Positions 1-5,548 of a stretch of 5,938 nucleotides of DNA are shown piece by piece. Source of the DNA: Microbacteriaceae bacterium (GTDB taxonomy: Bacteria; Actinomycetota; Actinomycetes; Actinomycetales; Microbacteriaceae). The position numbers and the translations under genes are program-made. The stretch's first letter is position 1. Each line of letters starts with the position of its first letter. Location of the stretch: NCBI GenBank assembly GCA_030840185.1, contig JAUZFY010000243.1:1-5938 (forward strand). The letters are read 5' to 3'. The notes beneath the pieces were generated by a model. The model searched no databases. It saw nothing but the letters and a program-made list of their open reading frames with translations, and was not told the DNA's origin.

Positions 1-7
1 CTAGGCT

Positions 8-874
8 GTGCGCATGAGATTCCGGATGATTGGTGGCATTCGAGTCAGCGCCATCGGCCTTGGCGGCATGCTGCTCTCGCTGGGAGGTCGACCAGACCGT
101 CAAGCGGCGATCGCGACCATCCACGCCGCACTCGACGCGGGGATCACTCTCATCGACACCGCGGACGCGTACACGACGGATGCCGACGGGCAGGGCCACA
201 ACGAGTTGCTCATCGCGGAGGCCCTGCGCGGCCGCACGGAGGAGGTGCTGGTCGCCACAAAGGGTGGCCTGATCTTCCGAGGCGGCGGCCCGTGGGATCG
301 CGACGGCCACCCAGAGCGTCTGAAGCAGGCGGCCCGCGAGTCGTGTGTGCGCCTCGGCGTCGATGCAATCGGCCTGTACCAGTTCCACCGCCCAGACCCC
401 GGCGTGCCGTACGAGGACTCGATCGGCGCTCTTCGAGACTTGCTCGAGGAGGGTGTGATCCGCATGGCCGGAATCTCAAACGCGACGGTGCAGCAGATCG
501 CCCTTGCCGACCGGGTTCTGGGCGGAAGGCTGGTGTCGGTGCAGAACCAGTTTTCGCCGGCGTTCAGGTCGAGCCTGCGGGAACTCGACTATTGCGTGGA
601 GCACGAGATCGCGTTCCTGCCATGGAGCCCGCTCGGAGGGATCGGCCGCGGCGACGAGGTCTTTTCCGAGCAGAGCGCGTTCAGCGAGGTCGGCGCCGAG
701 ATTGGCGTCAGCCCGCAACGTGTTGCGCTCGCGTGGGAGCTGTCGCTCGGGCATTGCGTTATCCCGATCCCGGGGGCGAGCAGGCCCGGCAGTATCACCG
801 ACTCGGCCGCCGCGGCCGACCTTGATCTCACCGCCGAGCAGCTGCGTCGCTTGTCCACGCTTCCCACGGGATGA
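8..874 (+). CDS. Aldo/keto reductase family oxidoreductase
   Basis: Predicted cytosolic NAD(P)H-dependent reductase of carbonyl compounds with an (alpha/beta)8 barrel; the substrate cannot be told from sequence. The catalytic tetrad of the family is visible: Asp50 and Tyr55 in IDTADAY, Lys85 in VATKGG, and His127 in LYQFHRPD. The N-terminal hairpin and GLGGM motif (residues 17-21), the GISNA motif (155-159), the WSPLGG motif (206-211) and the cofactor-phosphate loop around IPIPGASRPGS (252-262) occur in the usual order. At 288 residues it is a little short of the typical 300-330 but complete to the C-terminus. An in-frame TAG at 2-4 closes the frame upstream. GTG at 8 and ATG at 14 are both possible starts; the ATG gives the more family-like MRFRMIGG beginning. 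The promoter lies outside the window. Palindromic repeats begin 10 bp after the stop. Family call is firm; reaction unknown. Confidence 0.93.
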   Translation: MRMRFRMIGGIRVSAIGLGGMLLSLGGRPDRQAAIATIHAALDAGITLIDTADAYTTDADGQGHNELLIAEALRGRTEEVLVATKGGLIFRGGGPWDRDGHPERLKQAARESCVRLGVDAIGLYQFHRPDPGVPYEDSIGALRDLLEEGVIRMAGISNATVQQIALADRVLGGRLVSVQNQFSPAFRSSLRELDYCVEHEIAFLPWSPLGGIGRGDEVFSEQSAFSEVGAEIGVSPQRVALAWELSLGHCVIPIPGASRPGSITDSAAAADLDLTAEQLRRLSTLPTG

Positions 875-883
875 GTGGCGCCT

Positions 884-923
884 CCGCGGGTTGAGCAGGT
901 CGCAACGCGACCGTATCGAAACC
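884..923 (+). repeat. Palindromic intergenic repeat, forward unit 1
   Basis: A 40-bp unit that begins CCGCGGGTTGAG and ends GTATCGAAACC. Its centre is a perfect hairpin, GGTCGC-AAC-GCGACC (898-912), and the outer GGTT (889-892) can pair with AACC (920-923), so the whole unit is an imperfect palindrome. It matches the unit at 931-970 at 39 of 40 positions; the only difference is C896 against T943. It lies just after the aldo/keto reductase stop and could also act as a transcription terminator or mRNA 3' stabiliser for it, although no U-tract follows the hairpin. Confidence 0.85.
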
Positions 924-930
924 CTCGTCC

Positions 931-970
931 CCGCGGGTTGAGTAGGTCGCAACGCGACCGTATCGAAACC
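931..970 (+). repeat. Palindromic intergenic repeat, forward unit 2
   Basis: Second tandem copy of the 40-bp unit, 47 bp downstream of the first and in the same orientation. The central hairpin GGTCGC-AAC-GCGACC lies at 945-959. The 7-bp linker between the copies (CTCGTCC) is partly echoed after this copy (TCGTC at 971-975), which suggests a duplication of about 47 bp rather than two independent insertions. Confidence 0.85.
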
Positions 971-973
971 TCG

Positions 974-1026
974 TCGAGATCGTAGGTCTCGATACGCGTC
1001 CTCCTGCGTCGGGCGCTACTCGACCC
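974..1026 (-). repeat. Palindromic repeat, inverted and diverged unit 3
   Basis: Bases 985-1026 run from GGTCTCGATACG to CTACTCGACCC. Read on the minus strand this is the same repeat type as units 1 and 2 (GGGTCGAGTAG to CGTATCGAGACC) but with a different central sequence. It is therefore head-to-head with unit 2. A perfect 6-bp stem also joins TCGAGA (974-979) to TCTCGA (987-992) around a 7-nt loop. The core is more decayed than in units 1 and 2, so this is probably an older copy. Confidence 0.7.
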
Positions 1027-1075
1027 ACGGGGTGACCCCGCGGGTTGAGCGCTATTCGGCCCACGGGGTCACCCC
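1013..1075. repeat. Nested direct and inverted repeat before the GIY-YIG gene
   Basis: A 27-bp segment at 1013-1039 recurs at 1049-1075 with 24 of 27 positions identical; the differences are at 1019/1055, 1023/1059 and 1034/1070. Between and across the copies lies an inverted repeat with 15-nt arms, CTCGACCCACGGGGT (1019-1033) and ACCCCGCGGGTTGAG (1035-1049), around a single base. Thirteen positions pair canonically, with one G/T pair and one A/C mismatch. The inner 11 bp, GGGGT-G-ACCCC (1029-1039), are perfect. The second copy forms its own imperfect palindrome, CCACGGGGT against ACCCCTGTGG (1061-1080). This looks like a junction of two repeat ends of opposite orientation. Confidence 0.75.
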
Positions 1076-1084
1076 TGTGGACAA
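1076..1084 (-). other. DnaA-box-like 9-mer (TTGTCCACA)
   Basis: The plus strand reads TGTGGACAA, so the minus strand matches the actinobacterial DnaA-box consensus TTGTCCACA at all nine positions. It lies 38 bp before the GIY-YIG start codon, at the end of the repeat cluster. A 9-mer can easily occur by chance, and there is no cluster of boxes or AT-rich region to suggest an origin. A near match (TTGTCCACG, 851-859) lies inside the reductase gene and is probably coincidental. Confidence 0.2.
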
Positions 1085-1122
1085 CCCGATGCCCGGAACG
1101 TCCATCGGCGCCAAACTCTGCC

Positions 1123-1440
1123 ATGCCCTTCGTCTATATCCTTCGGTGCGCGGACGACAGTTTCTACGTCGGATCCACTCGCAATCTGGAACATCGACTG
1201 TGGCAACACTCGACCGGCGAGGGCAGCCAATACGCCGGCAAGCGGCTTCCGGTGCAGCTGGTCTTCGCCGAGGAGTATGCCCGAATCGACGAGGCCTACG
1301 CCCGTGAGAAGCAGATTCAGGGCTGGTCGCGCGCGAAACGTCAAGCACTTATAGCTGGGCGGATGTCGGATATGCCGGGTTTAAGCAGAAAGAAGCCGCG
1401 CGATTCGCGGCACGCCGCGGAGCATCCGACGGACGAGTAG
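1123..1440 (+). CDS. Small GIY-YIG nuclease domain protein
   Basis: A 105-residue single-domain protein of the GIY-YIG endonuclease superfamily (UPF0213/YhbQ-like). The signature is split as VYILRC (4-9) and YVGST (15-19). Arg25 in HRLWQH lies ten residues after Tyr15, the same spacing as the catalytic Tyr17/Arg27 pair of I-TevI. Glu62 in AREKQIQGW is the likely metal-binding glutamate. All expected catalytic residues are present, so the protein is probably active; its substrate is unknown. No DNA-binding domain is fused to it; the C-terminal tail (about 88-105) is basic then acidic and looks non-conserved. The open frame extends back to 1045, but those codons lie in repeat DNA and related proteins begin at MPFVYILRC, so ATG 1123 is chosen. 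No Shine-Dalgarno or clear -10 precedes it. The gene is flanked on both sides by related palindromes and converges on rsmI. Confidence 0.88.
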   Translation: MPFVYILRCADDSFYVGSTRNLEHRLWQHSTGEGSQYAGKRLPVQLVFAEEYARIDEAYAREKQIQGWSRAKRQALIAGRMSDMPGLSRKKPRDSRHAAEHPTDE

Positions 1441-1459
1441 CATCAGGCGCCCCACCCCC

Positions 1460-1494
1460 GGTCTCGATACGCTCGCAAGCTCGCTACTCGACCC
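1460..1494 (-). repeat. Palindromic repeat right of the GIY-YIG gene
   Basis: A 35-bp unit from GGTCTCGATACG to CTACTCGACCC, with the same ends and orientation as the inverted unit at 985-1026 but a shorter core (CTCGCAAGCTCG). The arms are imperfect inverted repeats (GGTCTCGATACG against GGTCGAGTAGCG on the other strand). It lies 19 bp after the nuclease stop codon, in the convergent gap with rsmI, where it could serve as a two-way terminator. Confidence 0.75.
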
Positions 1495-1505
1495 GCAGAA
1501 ACGCC

Positions 1506-1527
1506 GCTCGCTGCTCGACCCACAGAA
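1506..1527 (-). repeat. Half-unit repeat remnant
   Basis: Bases 1506-1527 repeat 1479-1500 with 20 of 22 matches (differences at 1486/1513 and 1495/1522), at a 27-bp spacing. Only the CTGCTCGACCC end of the repeat is present; the GGTCTCGATACG end is missing. It is therefore a partial duplication or a decayed copy next to the rsmI stop codon. Confidence 0.65.
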
Positions 1528-1543
1528 GAAAACGAGCGGACCG

Positions 1544-2353
1544 CTACTTGCGCTTCAGGGCGCCCTCGTAGAGGTCCCGCTTGCTGAGACCGGTGGCCTC
1601 GGCCACTTCGGCCGCGGCCTCCTTCAGCCGGGTGCCCTGCCCGACGAGTGTGTGCACCTGTTCGATACCGGAATCGAGGTCGGCCCCCACTGCGGCGGCC
1701 CCGTCCACGACAATGCAGATCTCACCCTTGACCCCCTCCGCTGCCCACTGCACCAGTTCTTCCGCGGTGCCGCGGCGAACCTCCTCGTACAGCTTGGTGA
1801 GCTCCCGACAGACCGCAACCCGCCGATCAGCCCCCAACGCGGTCACGATGTCGGCGAGCGCTCCGGCCAATCGATTCGGCGATTCGAAGAACACCATGGT
1901 GCGTGGTTCCCGGGCCAACATCCGCAGCGAGGCGAGTCGCCCCTTTCGCGGGAGGAACCCCTCGAACGTGAATCGGTCGGTCGGCAGCCCGGAGAGCGCG
2001 AGCGCTGTGATCACGGCACTCGGCCCGGGAAGCGCTGTCACCGTGACGCCCGCCTCCGCGGCGGCCGTGACGATCGAGAAGCCGGGGTCGCTGATGGCTG
2101 GCATCCCAGCGTCGGTCAGTACGAGTACGTCGATCTCGCGGGCAAGCTCTGCGATCTCGGCGGCCTTCGCAACCTCGTTGTGTTCGTGCAGCGCAATCAG
2201 CCGCGGACGATTCTCGATGCCGAGCGCCCGCATCAGGTGAATCGTGACCCTGGTGTCCTCTGACGCGATCACCTCCGCGTTGCCAAGCGCCTCGATCAGA
2301 CGCCGTGATGCGTCTCCAAGATTTCCGATCGGAGTGGCAGCAAGGATGATCAC
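1544..2353 (-). CDS. rsmI: 16S rRNA (cytidine(1402)-2'-O)-methyltransferase RsmI
   Basis: Cytosolic SAM-dependent enzyme that 2'-O-methylates C1402 in the decoding centre of 16S rRNA, acting on the 30S subunit. All family motifs are present (numbered from GTG 2353): TPIGNLGD (7-14), EDTR (32-35), LTDAGMPAISDPG (79-91), LPGPSA (108-113), FEGFLPRKG (130-138), FFESPNR (155-161), CRELTKLYEE (182-191) and GEICIVV (210-216). The C-terminal helical region ends SKRDLYEGALKRK, as is normal for the family, so the protein is complete (269 residues). The start is debatable: tandem ATG codons at 2365 and 2362 extend the frame by four residues. GTG 2353 gives the usual MIILAATPIGN beginning and has a -10-like hexamer exactly 7 nt upstream, consistent with a leaderless mRNA. 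It is divergent from pmt, as in M. tuberculosis (Rv1003/Rv1002c). Confidence 0.96.
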   Translation of the reverse strand: MIILAATPIGNLGDASRRLIEALGNAEVIASEDTRVTIHLMRALGIENRPRLIALHEHNEVAKAAEIAELAREIDVLVLTDAGMPAISDPGFSIVTAAAEAGVTVTALPGPSAVITALALSGLPTDRFTFEGFLPRKGRLASLRMLAREPRTMVFFESPNRLAGALADIVTALGADRRVAVCRELTKLYEEVRRGTAEELVQWAAEGVKGEICIVVDGAAAVGADLDSGIEQVHTLVGQGTRLKEAAAEVAEATGLSKRDLYEGALKRK

Positions 2354-2360
2354 AGCGCCC

Positions 2361-2366
2361 ATCATC
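2361..2366 (-). promoter_or_regulatory. Candidate -10 hexamer of rsmI
   Basis: The minus strand reads GATGAT (4 of 6 matches to TATAAT, with the key A2 and T6 present), followed by exactly 7 nt and then GTG at 2353. That spacing would start the transcript at the start codon itself, a leaderless arrangement common in actinobacteria. No convincing -35 is visible. If translation instead began at ATG 2365, this hexamer would lie inside the coding sequence and the call would fail. Confidence 0.35.
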
Positions 2367-2367
2367 G

Positions 2368-2379
2368 CAGCGATCGCTG
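2368..2379. promoter_or_regulatory. 12-bp perfect palindrome in the divergent promoter region
   Basis: CAGCGATCGCTG is a perfect 12-bp dyad between the two candidate -10 hexamers of rsmI and pmt. Its position would let a bound regulator affect both genes. GC-rich genomes contain many short palindromes, so operator function is only suggested. Confidence 0.3.
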
Positions 2380-2381
2380 GC

Positions 2382-2387
2382 TAGCAT
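2382..2387 (+). promoter_or_regulatory. Candidate -10 hexamer of pmt
   Basis: TAGCAT fits the actinobacterial TANNNT -10 pattern and ends 7 nt before the GTG start codon at 2395. Transcription would then begin at or next to the start codon, giving a leaderless mRNA. The absence of any purine-rich ribosome binding site before 2395 agrees with this. No good -35 is seen at the expected distance. Confidence 0.45.
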
Positions 2388-2394
2388 TGCACGT

Positions 2395-4038
2395 GTGACC
2401 AGACCAGAGGCCGGATTCGACCACGCAGTCTCGGTCGAGGCCCCCGAACGCGTCGACAGGCCGGACGTCGAACCCGTCGGCACTCGCATCGACGAGTGGT
2501 GGGCCCGAATGCTCGGCACCCCTGGGCGGATGCGGCTCTGGTATTGGGGCGGACCGATCGCCGTCACTCTCCTCGCCGCGGTGCTGCGGCTCTGGCGACT
2601 CGGCGATCCACACTCCCTCGTCTTCGACGAGACCTTCTATGTGAAGGATGCCTGGTCGCTCAGCCACCTCGGCTACGAGGGGACCTGGCCGAACGGCGCC
2701 GACGCAAAGTTCAACGCCGGCGACGTGAACACCTACACCTCGGTCGGTTCGTACGTCGCGCATCCGCCGCTCGGAAAGTGGCTCATCTCCTTCGGCATGC
2801 GCGCCTTCGGAGCGGAGAACTCGTTCGGGTGGCGAATTAGCGCCGCGATGGTCGGCATCCTCGCGGTCTTCGTCATCGTGCTGATTGCGCGAAAACTGTT
2901 CAACTCGACGTTGCTTGCCACCATCGCCGGCGGCCTGCTCGCCATCGACGGGCACGCGATTGTGCTCTCCCGAACCAGTCTCCTCGACAACTTCGTGATG
3001 ATCTTCACGCTTCTCGGATTCGGGGCCATTCTTCTCGATCGGCAGCAAAGCGCCGGGCGACTGGCGCTCTGGCTGGCTAGGCGTGCGGAAACCCAGCGCG
3101 ACATCGACTGGGGTCCCGCGATCTGGTGGCGGCCGTGGTTGCTCACGGCCGGAATCCTGTTCGGCGCGGCGACGGCGGTGAAGTGGAGCGGACTGTACTT
3201 TCTCGCGGCCTTCGCCCTGTATTCGCTCGTTGTCGACGCGGTGGCACGGCGAGCGGCCGGCGTGTCGTTCTGGGCGAGCGGAACCGTGTTCAAGCAAGCA
3301 CCGGTGACCTTCCTGCTCATGATCCCTGTGGCCCTCGCGACCTATCTGGTCAGCTGGACCGGCTGGTTTGTCACCAAGGGCGGATACTTCCGGACCTGGG
3401 CTGACGAGCCGGGCAACGCTGCCCACGGACTGTTCGCCTGGGTGCCGCACGCGGTGCAGAGTTTCGTGCACTACCAAGTGAGCGTCTACAACTTCAATGT
3501 CAACGAGCACTCTCCGCACCCGTACGCGGCGAACCCGTTCACCTGGCTGTTCTTGGTTCGCCCGACAGCGTTCTATTACACGAGCCAACAGCAGGGGCAA
3601 CAGGGCTGCATCTCCGCCGGAGGTTGCGCGGAATACATCACTTCCATCGCCAACCCGCTGCTCTGGTGGGCGGCGACGGCCGCTCTGTTCTACCTCGTCT
3701 ACCGACTGGTGCGGTTTCGCGAGTGGCGCGTCGGCCTCATCCTCATGGGCATCGTGGCCGGCTACCTGCCGTGGTTGCTCTACGCCAACCGCACCATTTT
3801 TCAGTTCTACGCGATCGTCTTCGAGCCGTACCTCATTCTGGGTCTCGTGCTCGTGATCGGACTCTTTCTGGGAAGTGCGCGCGACCCGGCCTGGCGGCGG
3901 CGCAGCGGCATCCTTCTCGTGTCCACCTTCCTCGGGTTGGTCGTTCTGGTCAGCGTGTTCTTCTACCCGGTGTGGACGGGGATGCAGATTCCGCTGTGGT
4001 TCGCCGAGGCGCACTACTGGTGGCCGGGCTGGCGTTGA
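2395..4038 (+). CDS. pmt: Polyprenyl-phosphate-mannose protein O-mannosyltransferase (PMT, GT39)
   Basis: Integral membrane glycosyltransferase, homologous to Rv1002c, that transfers mannose from polyprenyl-phosphate-mannose to Ser/Thr of proteins leaving the cell by the Sec route. The 547 residues start with about 50 cytosolic residues and then a first membrane segment (about 52-67). The catalytic Asp78-Glu79 pair is in VFDETFYVKDAWS at the start of the first extracytoplasmic loop. Other PMT hallmarks follow: AHPPLGKW (122-129), LSRTSLLDNF (191-200), KWSGLYF (263-269), HSPHPY (372-377), YLPW (457-460) and QFYAIVFEPY (470-479). About ten more hydrophobic segments lie between 148 and 525, and the protein ends in the family's Trp-rich WWPGWR. 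Cys405 and Cys411 lie in an extracytoplasmic loop and could form a disulphide. GTG 2395 appears leaderless. The last 89 bp overlap the transporter gene on the other strand. Confidence 0.95.
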   Translation: MTRPEAGFDHAVSVEAPERVDRPDVEPVGTRIDEWWARMLGTPGRMRLWYWGGPIAVTLLAAVLRLWRLGDPHSLVFDETFYVKDAWSLSHLGYEGTWPNGADAKFNAGDVNTYTSVGSYVAHPPLGKWLISFGMRAFGAENSFGWRISAAMVGILAVFVIVLIARKLFNSTLLATIAGGLLAIDGHAIVLSRTSLLDNFVMIFTLLGFGAILLDRQQSAGRLALWLARRAETQRDIDWGPAIWWRPWLLTAGILFGAATAVKWSGLYFLAAFALYSLVVDAVARRAAGVSFWASGTVFKQAPVTFLLMIPVALATYLVSWTGWFVTKGGYFRTWADEPGNAAHGLFAWVPHAVQSFVHYQVSVYNFNVNEHSPHPYAANPFTWLFLVRPTAFYYTSQQQGQQGCISAGGCAEYITSIANPLLWWAATAALFYLVYRLVRFREWRVGLILMGIVAGYLPWLLYANRTIFQFYAIVFEPYLILGLVLVIGLFLGSARDPAWRRRSGILLVSTFLGLVVLVSVFFYPVWTGMQIPLWFAEAHYWWPGWR

Positions 4039-5548
4039 CGCTGGGTTCGGCGAACAGGTAGGCAATGCCTTCGACGCTGCGTCGCGCCCATTCGGTATTC
4101 GCGACAACGGCAAGGACGGAAACCCCCGCACCGAGGCCCACGATCGTCCACCACATCGTGTGCGTGGAGAGGGCAAAGTCGCTGCCGACTCGAGCCATCC
4201 CGTGGACTCCGGTCAGGGTGCCAGCGAGTGCGACGCCGACGGAGATGCCGACCTGGCGGCTGGTGGATGCGACCGCTGCCGCCGAGCCGACCCGGGACTT
4301 TGGCATCCCCGACACCGCTGTGTTGGTAATGGGCGCGTTCACCAGGCCGAGCCCCACCCCGAAGACGGCGAACGCGCTGAGGAGGATCGCGATGGAGGTA
4401 TGGGCACCGATCGTGGTGAGGACCCCGGCGGCGACCGCTAAAGCGAGTCCGGACAGTACCAGCGGCACCCGGGTGCCGAACTCTGCCACGAGTCGACCGG
4501 ATAGCGGGGCGCAGATCAGCTGCGTCACGGCGACCGGGAGGGTGTGCAGCCCGGCCTCGAACGGGGTGAACCCGCGCACCTCTTGCAGATAGAGCGTGAC
4601 CAGGAAGAGGAAGGCGCCATTGCTGGCGTACGCGAAGATGGCCGTTGCGACGGCGGACGAGAACGGAACGCTGCGGAAGAAGCGCACGTCGATGAGCGGG
4701 TCCGTTCGGCGCCGCTCGTAGCTGATCAGCCCGATGACAGCAATCGCAAAGACGACGAACAGCGCGACGGTGCCAACGCTCAGCCAGCCGAGGTTAGGTC
4801 CTTCGATGAGGCCGCCGACGAGTGCGGCGAGGAGAAGGATCACGAGCCCCTGCCCAACGGGGTCGAACCGGCCAACTCGACCGGACTTGGACTCCGGAAC
4901 GAACAGGGCCGTCAACGCGAGCGCCAGGATGACGACCGGCACATTGACCAAGAAGATCGCTCGCCAGCCGACGGAATCGGTGAGGTAGCCGCCGAGGACC
5001 GGGCCGAGTCCAAGCGAGACTCCCACCACGGCGCTCCACACCCCTACGGCGCGAACGCGCTGCTTGGGGTCGGCGAACGTCGCGGTGATGATCGACATCG
5101 CGACCGGGTTGAGCATCGAGCCACCCACCGCCTGGATCATGCGAAAGACGACAAGCCACCCGACCGAAGGCGCGAGGCTGCACAGCAGCGACCCGACACC
5201 GAAGAGCACGAGTCCGATCTGAAAGGTGCGGCGACGCCCGATCCTGTCCGCGGTTGAACCCGAGAGCATGAGCAGGCTCGCGAGCACGAGCGTGTACGCA
5301 TCGATGGTCCACTGCAGCCCCGAGATCGTGGAGCCCAGTTCTCGCCCGATGGACGGCAGTGCGACGTTGACGATCGTCGCGTCGGTAGACACGATGAACA
5401 GGCTGAGGCAGCAGATCGCGAGAATTAGGTACTTATGCGTGTATCGCGCAGGCAGTGTCCCGACTGGGCGGGCCGGCGCTTGAGCGCCAATCAATGGGTG
5501 TCGAAGACGGCTTGATAGTCGGCAACCCGCCGCCGGATCAGCCGCCAC
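3950..5548 (-). CDS. DHA2-family (EmrB/QacA) MFS drug-type transporter
   Basis: Proton-driven exporter of the 14-helix DHA2 group of the major facilitator superfamily, in the cytoplasmic membrane; the substrate is not predictable. Motif D1 (TDATIVNVALPSIG, 55-68) in the first helix, motif A (GSTADRIGRRRTF, 97-109) in loop 2-3 and motif C (GVSLGLGPVLGGYLTD, 176-191) in helix 5 are intact, as are WRAIFLVNVP (195-204) and the central GRFDPVGQG linker (226-234). The last helix ends near residue 485. The tail (about 500-532) is rich in Ser, Pro, Ala, Thr and Arg; its last 29 residues are encoded antisense to the end of pmt. GTG 5548 has a GAGG at 5556-5553, 4 nt upstream, but overlaps the asparaginase-family gene by 58 bp. 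The alternative, TTG 5494, overlaps that gene's TGA by 4 bp (TTGA) and would give 514 residues. The two genes are probably co-transcribed and coupled. Confidence 0.93.
   Translation of the reverse strand: MAADPAAGCRLSSRLRHPLIGAQAPARPVGTLPARYTHKYLILAICCLSLFIVSTDATIVNVALPSIGRELGSTISGLQWTIDAYTLVLASLLMLSGSTADRIGRRRTFQIGLVLFGVGSLLCSLAPSVGWLVVFRMIQAVGGSMLNPVAMSIITATFADPKQRVRAVGVWSAVVGVSLGLGPVLGGYLTDSVGWRAIFLVNVPVVILALALTALFVPESKSGRVGRFDPVGQGLVILLLAALVGGLIEGPNLGWLSVGTVALFVVFAIAVIGLISYERRRTDPLIDVRFFRSVPFSSAVATAIFAYASNGAFLFLVTLYLQEVRGFTPFEAGLHTLPVAVTQLICAPLSGRLVAEFGTRVPLVLSGLALAVAAGVLTTIGAHTSIAILLSAFAVFGVGLGLVNAPITNTAVSGMPKSRVGSAAAVASTSRQVGISVGVALAGTLTGVHGMARVGSDFALSTHTMWWTIVGLGAGVSVLAVVANTEWARRSVEGIAYLFAEPSVNASPATSSAPRRTTAESASPSTPGRRTR

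Noticed and set aside
884..970. A minimal CRISPR array made by the two 40-bp repeats.
   Set aside because: There are only two units, the gap is 7 bp, the repeat is itself a full hairpin, further copies are inverted, and no cas gene is present.
1045..1122. N-terminal extension of the GIY-YIG protein from a GTG at 1045.
   Set aside because: The added 26 residues are encoded by repeat DNA and precede the family's normal MPFVYILRC start.
1396..1410. Hairpin CGCGA-T-TCGCG near the end of the GIY-YIG gene, as a possible terminator.
   Set aside because: It lies inside the coding sequence, about 30 bp before the stop codon, has a 1-nt loop and no U-tract; most likely a chance GC palindrome.
2370..2377. 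The octamer GCGATCGC, as in the cyanobacterial HIP1 repeat.
   Set aside because: A single occurrence in GC-rich DNA from what appears to be an actinobacterium; treated only as the centre of the 12-bp dyad.
2362..4176. A 604-codon open frame on the minus strand opposite pmt.
   Set aside because: Its translation is an Arg/Pro/Glu/His-rich sequence with no domain or membrane pattern, while the plus-strand frame has intact PMT motifs. Long antisense frames are expected opposite high-GC genes.
4544..5257. A 237-codon plus-strand frame opposite the MFS transporter.
   Set aside because: It is rich in charged residues (Glu, Asp, Arg), matches no family I recognise and mirrors the codon bias of the real minus-strand transporter gene.
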